Translations under genes and position numbers: made by a program | Shown: in pieces, positions 34,668 to 42,300 of the stretch | Layout: every line of letters starts with the position of its first letter | Position numbering within the stretch: position 1 is the first letter of the stretch | The notes under the pieces: generated by a model | Seen by the model: the letters and a program-made list of their open reading frames with translations, nothing else | What the model was told of the DNA's origin: nothing | Databases searched by the model: none | DNA from: Flavobacteriia bacterium | Lineage (GTDB): Bacteria > Bacteroidota > Bacteroidia > Flavobacteriales_D > Crocinitomicaceae | Direction of reading: 5' to 3' | Assembly (NCBI GenBank): GCA_947462925.1 | Contig: CANHQP010000028.1 | Span: 1 to 49,596, forward strand | Length of the DNA: 49,596 nucleotides

Positions 34668-36075
34668 GTCGAATATTTTTTTGAAAATGTTTCCATAGGA
34701 AGTAAATCAAAACCAATGAAATCAAGATTTTGAAAACCAAAAGCATGTAAAAATCTATTTTGATGTAGGCAATCAAACTGACGAATCCGATGATGCTGGT
34801 CAAAGCCAACAAATAAAAAGCAATTGATGAAAAGGAGATAAATTTATAAAACCGCGTACTAAAAAAGAACAACAAAATGACATTGAGTGAAATCGCAATC
34901 AAAGTTGAAATTGTGGCGCCTAAAATTCCGTAGATTGGAACAAGCCAAAGATTGAGTAGTAAGTTCAAAACTGCCGCGAGTGTATTTATGATAGATTGAA
35001 TGTATGTTTTATTGCTCAAGAAAATGCCCAATGAAAACATGGAAATTCCATTGATAAATGCAATTAAATAGAGCAAAGGCATGATTTTGTGCGCTTCGAA
35101 ATAATTTGAGTTCGTAAAAACGAATATTGTTTCCTGCGAAAAAAGTGCAAGGATGAAAACCAAGATTCCGCCGATGATGAAATAATTTCGAATCAGTTTT
35201 TGCAGTTTGATTTTAGTGGATTCTAATTTGTAGTTTTCAATTACTATTGGCGCCAAAGCCATGCTAAAACTAGCAATCAATAAAGTTAAAACAGAAGGAA
35301 ATTTAGCGCCTAAGCTGTAAACCCCAAGTTCGTTCAAAGAAATTTTTTGCGCAATCACGAATCGGTCAGTGATATCCAAAGCCAACATTGCCAATGCAGC
35401 TGGAATCAAAGGAATCGAAAATTGCAAAATCATTTTAAGTTCTTTCCGACCAAGGTAAAAAAGATATTCTTTTCGCAACAAATACAACTGAAAACCGACG
35501 ATAAATGGCGCAATGATCGTCGAAGCCCAATAAATCGCTTCAATTCCCATTTGACCGTAAATCACCAAAGTCAATATCAACGCAATATTTGCCAAAGATT
35601 GAATGAAACTCAACCAAGCAAAAGCGACCGTTTTTCGTCTGAAGCGCAAGTGAATGCCAAATTGAAAGAAAAGCGCGTTGATGCAAGTATTGATAATCAT
35701 CAATTGGAAAATGCTATCCGTAAATTCGTTGCTTGAAGTTTCGCTGATCGTTTTCCAAAAATGTTGCGTCAACAAAAGGAAAACTGCCGTGAGAAAATAG
35801 ACTATAAAAATCGCATTGATTCCTGTTGCGCCCAATTTTCTTTTTTCCAATTCTGATAGAGAATCATCGCCCAAATAACGTGAAACGCCTTGGGCAATTT
35901 GCAAGCTAAAAATGGCATTGATGACACCAGACAAAACGGATAAATAATCTAAAATTCCATAATCAGCAGGGGAGAAGTAAGCGGTGTAAAAAGGAATCAG
36001 CAAAAGTGAAATGCCTTTTGTCGCGAAATTCGACAAAGTGTAGATACTTCCTTCCTTTAAAAACTGCTGAATCAT
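34651..36075 (-). CDS. Oligosaccharide flippase (polysaccharide biosynthesis protein, Wzx-like)
   Basis: A 474-residue MATE/MVF superfamily transporter with about 12-14 transmembrane helices. It opens with the hallmark KEGSIYTLSNFATKGISLLLIPFYTAYFSPADYGILDYL and continues with paired helices such as QFSIPLIPAALAMLALDITDRFVI. It moves lipid-linked oligosaccharides across the inner membrane. It is the first gene of a minus-strand group with two GT4 enzymes, pointing to a surface polysaccharide or O-antigen branch. Its 5' end faces the small Cys-motif gene, and the 98-bp spacer must hold both promoters. Confidence 0.92.
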   Translation of the reverse strand: MIQQFLKEGSIYTLSNFATKGISLLLIPFYTAYFSPADYGILDYLSVLSGVINAIFSLQIAQGVSRYLGDDSLSELEKRKLGATGINAIFIVYFLTAVFLLLTQHFWKTISETSSNEFTDSIFQLMIINTCINALFFQFGIHLRFRRKTVAFAWLSFIQSLANIALILTLVIYGQMGIEAIYWASTIIAPFIVGFQLYLLRKEYLFYLGRKELKMILQFSIPLIPAALAMLALDITDRFVIAQKISLNELGVYSLGAKFPSVLTLLIASFSMALAPIVIENYKLESTKIKLQKLIRNYFIIGGILVFILALFSQETIFVFTNSNYFEAHKIMPLLYLIAFINGISMFSLGIFLSNKTYIQSIINTLAAVLNLLLNLWLVPIYGILGATISTLIAISLNVILLFFFSTRFYKFISFSSIAFYLLALTSIIGFVSLIAYIKIDFYMLLVFKILISLVLIYFLWKHFQKNIRHGISK

Positions 36076-36145
36076 GCGTAAAAATACGAATTATTCAATA
36101 TCTGTTTTTTTTTCAATTTTTTGATTTCAATCTTAATTTTCTATT

Positions 36146-36153
36146 TACTTTTG
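36146..36153 (+). promoter_or_regulatory. Promoter of the small Cys-motif/MbnP module
   Basis: -7 box TACTTTTG, an exact TAnnTTTG match, 20 nt before ATG 36174, with a TTTG -33 element ending at 36123 (22-nt spacing). It is the most complete promoter in the window. Confidence 0.6.
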
Positions 36154-36173
36154 TCTCACAATTGAAAAATTTG

Positions 36174-36581
36174 ATGAAATCCTTTTTTTCCATAGTTTTG
36201 ATGCTGTTGATTTTCTTACAAATCTCCATTAAACCTATTACCTATTTCAATTGGAAAATCAATCAAGAACTCATCACTCAAAAATATTGTGTAAACAAGG
36301 ACAAACCAATGCTTCATTGCGACGGGAAATGTTACTTGATGAAAAAAATGAATCAATTGGATTTGGAAGAGAAGCAGGAGCGACAAAAATTCCCTTTTCC
36401 TTCACAAAAATTAGAACAAGTTGAAACTCCATTTCTGCCAGTTGATTTTAAATTTGAATTAAAAGCTTTAAATATAAATCAAATAGCAAATAATAATCAG
36501 TTTGCATCCAGCGAGGATTTATATCAATTTGATTTCAAGAAAAATTGTTTTCAACCACCCCAAGATAAATTAATTCTTTGA
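36174..36581 (+). CDS. Small secreted/membrane-anchored protein with C-x9-C-x3-C motif
   Basis: A 135-residue protein starting at ATG 36174 (MKSFFSIVLMLLIFLQISIK), which gives one N-terminal hydrophobic segment; an open frame runs further upstream into the divergent flippase gene but has no signal. Residues about 40-60 hold KYCVNKDKPMLHCDGKCYL, a C-x9-C-x3-C cluster with an adjacent His. I know this pattern (C..N...C.GKC.L) from Bacteroidota hypothetical proteins. The remaining about 75 residues are Gln/Lys/Phe-rich and probably disordered. Metal binding (copper is the natural guess, given MbnP downstream) is inference. Confidence 0.65.
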   Translation: MKSFFSIVLMLLIFLQISIKPITYFNWKINQELITQKYCVNKDKPMLHCDGKCYLMKKMNQLDLEEKQERQKFPFPSQKLEQVETPFLPVDFKFELKALNINQIANNNQFASSEDLYQFDFKKNCFQPPQDKLIL

Positions 36582-36721
36582 TTCAATTTGCAACTTGTTT
36601 TGCGAATTATTTTATTCAATTTGTCTTGCATTCAATTTAATTCGTTAGGTCTAAATAGATTTCTAGCAATTTTATGTGGTTATGTAAGACTTTATTACTC
36701 AAAAAAGATAATTTATAAAAA
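36582..36721. other. Spacer before mbnP with repeated ATTCAATTT words
   Basis: Three copies of TTCAATTT occur at about 36582, 36615 and 36631, each followed by G or A and a short CTTG/ATTC word. They could be operator half-sites or chance in AT-rich DNA. No exact -7 box was found for the MbnP gene, so it may depend on the promoter at 36146. Confidence 0.3.
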
Positions 36722-37510
36722 ATGAAAACAATTTCTCAGTATAAAAAATTCTCAATGATTGCATTTGCAATCGCAGGTCTAACATTTACTTCTTGTAAAA
36801 AAGAGGAAGAAGAAACGCCAACCGCAACAGCAAGTGTAGGAAGTGTTAGTATAAATTTAGAGCACAAATGGGAAGATGAAGCAACAAATTTCACTTTGAA
36901 TGCGGAATATATTCATCCAGTAACAAATGATACCTTGAATTTCACAACCATGAAGTACTATATTTCAAATTTGAAATTAAAAAAATCTGATGGCACTTGG
37001 TGGACTCATCCAGAGAGTTACTTTTTAGTTGATTTAGAGAATGAAAGTTCCACAAAATTAATGATGTCTAACGTGCCTGTTGGAACGTATACTGAATTGT
37101 CGTACACTTTTGGTGTAGATAGTACAAGAAATGTTTCTGGTGCTCAAACTGGCGCATTGTCAATTGCAAATAATATGTTCTGGAGCTGGAATTCTGGTTA
37201 CATTTTCTTAAAGGCGGAAGGAACATCAGTTAATTCATCAACGGGTTCTTATTCTTTTCATTTAGGAGGTTTTACGGGAACAAATAGTATATTATCGACT
37301 AAAAACGTGGTTTTCTTGAGTAACTCTACTGATGTAGTAGTAACAGGAAACCATGAAAGTGAAATCCACATGATTACATTCCCAGACAAACTTTGGAATA
37401 CTTCTGGAAGTGTAAGCAATACAAATACAATACACATGCCAGGAGCGATGGCAAAAATGATGGCGAACGATTTTTCAAATGGAATCGTTTTTGAGCACGT
37501 TCACAATTAA
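36722..37510 (+). CDS. MbnP family copper-binding-type lipoprotein
   Basis: A 262-residue predicted lipoprotein (FTSCKKEEEE). The mature part matches the MbnP family: SINLEHKWED at the first strand, TLNFTTMKYYISNLKL, then the signature FGVDSTRNVSGAQTGALS and NNMFWSWNSGYIFLKAEG, and a later HLGGF. In methanotrophs MbnP binds Cu(I) at a site created when its partner MbnH oxidises a Trp to kynurenine. Here several Trp (in HKWEDE, TWWTHP, MFWSWN) are candidates. The di-heme enzyme gene follows after a terminator, 89 bp downstream. Confidence 0.88.
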   Translation: MKTISQYKKFSMIAFAIAGLTFTSCKKEEEETPTATASVGSVSINLEHKWEDEATNFTLNAEYIHPVTNDTLNFTTMKYYISNLKLKKSDGTWWTHPESYFLVDLENESSTKLMMSNVPVGTYTELSYTFGVDSTRNVSGAQTGALSIANNMFWSWNSGYIFLKAEGTSVNSSTGSYSFHLGGFTGTNSILSTKNVVFLSNSTDVVVTGNHESEIHMITFPDKLWNTSGSVSNTNTIHMPGAMAKMMANDFSNGIVFEHVHN

Positions 37511-37527
37511 TTTTTAAGAATTCAAGT

Positions 37528-37565
37528 AACCACAAAGATTTAGGAATAGGTCTTTGTGGTTTTTT
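37528..37565 (+). terminator. Terminator or attenuator between mbnP and the di-heme enzyme gene
   Basis: An 11-bp perfect stem (AACCACAAAGA with TCTTTGTGGTT), 12-nt loop and T run. Because the next gene points the same way, it may reduce rather than abolish read-through. Confidence 0.75.
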
Positions 37566-37599
37566 CACTAATTTCATCGCCTATTAAACTTTTCGATTT

Positions 37600-38634
37600 A
37601 TGAAATTGTTTCGCAGTATGAGATTGTTTTTTTCTTTCATTTTGGTTTTATTGCTTTTTTCTTGCAAGAAGGACAATGAAATAGTTCCAGTAGATAATTT
37701 TGCCTTCAGAAAACCGAGTTATTTTCCTGAACCTCACTATACTTTTCAAAACAATGCACTGACTCGTTCCCGTTTTAATCTCGGAAGAGACTTATTTTAT
37801 GATACGATATTATCACTCGATAATTCGATTTCATGCGCATCTTGTCATTCTCAAACACACGGTTTTTCAGATCACAATGTTGCTTTCAGTGCTGGAGTCA
37901 ACGGAACTTTAGGAGTCCGAAATTCGCCAGCTTTGGCTAATTTAGCTTGGTATCCTTCTTTTATGTGGGATGGTGGGGTTAATAATATTGAAACTTTTTC
38001 AGTGGCTCCAATTACCAATCCACTTGAAATGCACGAAACCATTTTTCAGGTAGTAGGAAAATTAAATGCAAATGCTGCATATCGTTCAAAGTTCAAAGCT
38101 GCTTATGATGTTGATAGTATCACAGATCAAAAAATGCTTCAAGCTTTGGGTCAATACATGGCGATGTTGATTTCTGACGATTCAAAGTATGATAAATACA
38201 GAAAGGGAACTTATACATTTACAGCTGATGAAAATGAAGGTTATTCCTTGTTTCAATCTAAGTGCGCAAGTTGTCATACAGAACCGCTTTTTACAGATTT
38301 TAGTTTCAGAAACAATGGCTTAGATGCCGTTTTCGCAGATCTTGGACGTGGCTTAATCACGCAAGAAGCTGCGGATAATGGGAAGTTCAGGGTTCCGTCG
38401 CTCAGAAATATTCAAATAACTTATCCGTACATGCACGATGGAAGATTTTTTACTTTGTCGCAAGTGTTGGATCATTATTCCACAGGAATTCAAAGTTCGT
38501 CAACTTTAGATCAGTCGCTTACTTCAGGAATTCCTTTAACAGCAGATGAAAAACTGAAAATTATCGCCTTTCTGAAAACGCTTACAGATTATACTTTTAT
38601 GGCCAATCCTGATTTATCAGAGCCTGTCCATTAA
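37600..38634 (+). CDS. Di-heme cytochrome c peroxidase, MbnH/MauG-like lipoprotein
   Basis: A 344-residue lipoprotein (lipobox LLFSC, Cys22). Heme motifs are CASCH at 79-83 and CASCH at 222-226, the two CxxCH sites of the bCcP/MauG superfamily. Other family blocks are LGRDLFYDTILS, RNSPALANLAW, GGVNNIETFS, and FRVPSLRNIQITYPYMHDGRF. In the bCcP/MauG group some members detoxify H2O2, while MauG and MbnH modify a partner protein. Adjacency to an MbnP gene favours the MbnH role; peroxidase activity is the alternative. PnuC starts 4 bp after its stop. Confidence 0.9.
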   Translation: MKLFRSMRLFFSFILVLLLFSCKKDNEIVPVDNFAFRKPSYFPEPHYTFQNNALTRSRFNLGRDLFYDTILSLDNSISCASCHSQTHGFSDHNVAFSAGVNGTLGVRNSPALANLAWYPSFMWDGGVNNIETFSVAPITNPLEMHETIFQVVGKLNANAAYRSKFKAAYDVDSITDQKMLQALGQYMAMLISDDSKYDKYRKGTYTFTADENEGYSLFQSKCASCHTEPLFTDFSFRNNGLDAVFADLGRGLITQEAADNGKFRVPSLRNIQITYPYMHDGRFFTLSQVLDHYSTGIQSSSTLDQSLTSGIPLTADEKLKIIAFLKTLTDYTFMANPDLSEPVH

Positions 38635-38638
38635 TATT

Positions 38639-39250
38639 TTGTTGGTGCAAACGGTCTATCAACAACTTTTAAAAGCGATCATTCAAACTTCTATTTGGGA
38701 ATGGTTTGCTGTTGCGACAGCTATTTTGTACGTGATTTTAGCCGCTAAACGATTGATTTTATGTTGGCTTTTTGCGTTGATTAGTTCAGCTTTATATGTC
38801 TACATTTGTTTTGTTTCCAAACTATATATTGAAACCTTCCTCCAAGTTTTCTACTTCGGGATGGGTGTTTTGGGTTGGATTTTATGGAATAAAAGTTCAG
38901 TAGAAAACGACGAAATCAAAACATGGGGAATTCGCTTGAATTTAATAAACATCATTTTAAGCGGCATTCTCACACTTGGCTTGGGATATTATTTCAAATT
39001 GAATACTGATCAAGCTTCTCCTTTTTTAGATGCTTTTGTAACCTCTTTTGCCCTTTCTGCTACTTTGATGATTACCAAAAAAGTCCATGAAGGTTGGGCT
39101 TATTTGATCGTTGTTGATATCGTTTCAATTTATTTATATGCTTCCCGAGAATTGTATTTGACCTCCTTTTTATCTCTTGTTTATACCATTATTGCCATTT
39201 TTGGTTGGTTGGCGTGGTTGAAAGCGATGAAAAAGGAAAGTCTGGTTTAA
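38639..39250 (+). CDS. pnuC: Nicotinamide mononucleotide/nicotinamide riboside transporter PnuC
   Basis: A 203-residue inner-membrane protein of normal PnuC length with about seven helices. The family blocks are WEWFAVATAILYVILAAKR, WLFALISSALYVYI, ETFLQVFYFGMGVLGWILW and the C-terminal YLTSFLSLVYTIIAIFGWLAW. There is no ATG before the first block: TTG 38639, TTG 38642 or GTG 38645 are the possible starts. PnuC imports vitamin B3 nucleosides for NAD synthesis, though some Bacteroidota members take up other vitamins. It is probably cotranscribed with the di-heme enzyme; no TPP or other riboswitch is visible. Confidence 0.9.
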   Translation: MLVQTVYQQLLKAIIQTSIWEWFAVATAILYVILAAKRLILCWLFALISSALYVYICFVSKLYIETFLQVFYFGMGVLGWILWNKSSVENDEIKTWGIRLNLINIILSGILTLGLGYYFKLNTDQASPFLDAFVTSFALSATLMITKKVHEGWAYLIVVDIVSIYLYASRELYLTSFLSLVYTIIAIFGWLAWLKAMKKESLV

Positions 39251-39252
39251 AG

Positions 39253-39293
39253 GAAACAAAAAAGCGATTCAGAACAAATGTCCAAATCGCTTT
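39253..39293. terminator. Bidirectional terminator between pnuC and the A2M gene
   Basis: Stem AAAGCGATT / AATCGCTTT (9 bp) with a 15-nt loop. The left side is an A-rich run (AAACAAAAAA), giving a T run on the minus strand. It sits between convergent genes. Confidence 0.6.
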
Positions 39294-39312
39294 AAATTAT
39301 TTAAAGTTTATA

Positions 39313-42300
39313 TTACTTTTCTTTCACCACTTCCACCCATTTCCCAGGAGTTTTCGCACTGATTAGATGGTCGTACATCGCTTCTGAATAGCAAGTTGGT
39401 AAATAGAATTTTCCTAAATAAGTCGCGTTTAACTGAATCAAGAATTTCTTGCTTTTGTTTGGTGCTAATTCGTAATAAGTGTAAACACGATCATCGCGAA
39501 TGTCTTGATATCTGGCTTGATTGGTTTCGTTTTCGCCATCCATTCTCGCATTGTGAATTTCCCAACCACTAGGGAAAATTTGCATCAAAGCCATTTCTTT
39601 GTACAAGCCTTTTTTACCAGGATTGTACACCGTTACTTCCGCTTTGAATTCCATTCCCTGAGTCAATTTATCAGGTTTGATATATCTTCCAGCCATGTCG
39701 CGGTATTTGACTGTCAATTTCAAATTGTTTGCTGCTGCTGATTGATCTCCAACCAACGGAATCCCTTCAATCATCACTTTCACATACAAGGTTGACTTTC
39801 CTGTATTTTTCACCTTGAATGGCGCTTTCGATGCAAAATCACTGTCTGTGAATTTCAATTGTTGAATTGCTTTGGCGCTCGACATCGGGATTTCTGCTCC
39901 ATTTTTCACTTGAAATGAGAATTTAATCGCAGAACCTGCACCTTTCACTCCAGCATATTCGCACATCGCCAATAAACTGTAGGCTGTTTCCTGCGTACTC
40001 ATCCAACCGTCACCACTCAATTCCGCTGAAATTTCTTTGGCAATTTGAGATGCTTTTGATTTTTGACCAAGCAAAGCCAATGTTTCTAACATCATTGCTC
40101 GATCACGAGAATCTGATCCGTAAGTATATGACAATTCTTTGTAGGCAGTTACTGTAATTGGAAGTTTTGAAATCATTTGAACAGCTACTTCATTTTGTCC
40201 AATCAACTGATATGCAGCAGCCAAACGCCATTTTGCAGAACTAGTCAAATTTCGTTCTTCTCGCAGTCTATTCATCGCACCCAGTTCTGGTGTTGAATTT
40301 AAAGCCAACACAAACAAACGATATGCTTGAGTCATTTGATTCGCTTCGTTTCCGCGAGATGAAACATTCATGTTGTTTTGACTCGACCAATTTTTCGCTT
40401 CCATTTGCGCGTATTTCACCCATCTGCGTTTCATGTCTGCAGGTAAATTGTATCCAGCTTTTTCAGCTTCGACCATGAAATGCCCCGCGTAATTGCTTCC
40501 CCATTCGCTTTCAGAACCTTCGCCCGGCCAATAAGAGAATCCGCCATTAGAAGTTTGAAACAATTGATAACGTTTCAGCGCATTTTTGATGTTTTTCGCA
40601 ATTTTATTTTGTTGCGCTTCATTTAAATCAGTCAATTTACTAAGGAAAAGTTGCGGGAAAACCGCCGAAGTTGTCTGTTCAATACATCCATGTGGATATT
40701 GAATCAAGTAATTTAACCTTCTTTCAAGTCCCATAGATGGCACATTCGACAATTCTACCGTCGCATTGTTCGTTCCTAAAATCCCCTTGAATTTCAAATC
40801 AGTATTCCAATCTTGTCCTGGTTCGATGGTCAAAGATGTTCCTTCTGTAACCACAGGATTTGGCGCTCGGACATCCAATTCTATTTCTTCCGTCGATTTT
40901 TCGTTTCCACTGATGGCAGTTATTTTAATTTTTGCAATTCCCGTTTTTAGTGCTACTTTCAATTTGAAATTCAACACTTCGTCGCCGATTTGCGCAAATT
41001 TGATAGACTGTGTTTTTTCTCCTTGAAGTACGACCAAATCATTCACTTCAACCGTCACTTTGACATCTTTGATGAATTTTTCCATCGCGAAAACATTCAC
41101 AGGCAATGCTACCTCTTCACCTGGACCTAAAACCCTTGGCAAAGTCGCTAAAATCATCAGTGGTTTCTTTACTGGAACAGTTTTTTCAGCTTGACCGTAA
41201 GCACCATTGTCGTGTGCAATCACCATGACGCGCACCGAACCAACGTAATTTGGAATGTCAATTGCATGAGATCTTGTTTGTCCAGCTTCCACGGTAAATG
41301 GTCCGATGTATCTCACCATTGGTTTGAAACGATTGGCTTTAGGATTTTTTCCAGCATTTCCTGAACCGTCACCACCAATACTCAATAATTTATCCAATTT
41401 TCCAGCATAGGCACCAATTACTTGGTCGTACATGTCCCAAGTTTTCACACCCAAAGCTTCTTTGGCGTAGAAAGTGCTCCAAGGTTCTGGTGTTTTGAAC
41501 GAGGTCAAATCCAATAAACCTTCATCTACAACAGCCAATGTATAAGTCATTTTTTTGCCATTTGCTTCTTTGATTTTTACACTTGCTGTTGTTTCAGGTT
41601 TCAATTCATCTGCCATCACAATTTGCGGGTAAATATGTGTATCAGGATCTTCGACCATCACAGGCACCACGCCATACATTCGAATTGGCAAGTCATTTTT
41701 CGTATTCGCATGCGGTTGAATGAGCGTTACATGCACATAAGCATTTGGCGACATTGCAGCTGTTGCTTGAAATTCATGCGTCGTTTCGCCTTTTTGTGTT
41801 TCAATCCAAAACTTTTGAATGACTTTTGTTCTTGTTTCGATGCTAATCAAAGCACGGCCAACATTCGGGGAAGGAAAAGAAACTTTAATCATATCGCCCA
41901 CATTGTATTTTTCTTTGTCGCAAGAGAAATTCAACATGTTCGCATTTTCGTTGTTTTTGCGATTTGCTCTGCTCCAATAAGGCCAATCAACAGTGACAAT
42001 TGTTCCAGTTTGGTGTTGACCTTCTAAATCAGTAACAGTCATCAAATATCTTCCATAATCTGGATATTTGATTTTGAAATTAAAGGTACTTTTTCCGTTC
42101 GGAGCGCTGATTAGTGTATCTTGAACGACAATTGTTCCTGAACGACCAATGTAATTTGCAACATCTTCTTCACCTTGTTCATACCACCATCGCCATTGAA
42201 TTTTGTAGATTTTGACTTGCAATTTTTTGGTGCTCACTAAATTCCCGTTTTCTGCAACTGTAACTACGTCAAATTTGTAGTTGTTTCCTGTTTCGAGTGA

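Noticed and set aside
38635..38645. Riboswitch before pnuC
   Set aside because: The gap to the upstream gene is only 4 bp, so there is no room for a riboswitch, although pnuC genes often have one.
41623..42027. A 134-residue plus-strand frame opposite the alpha-2-macroglobulin gene
   Set aside because: Shadow of a well-supported gene; composition is unlike neighbours and no motif is present.
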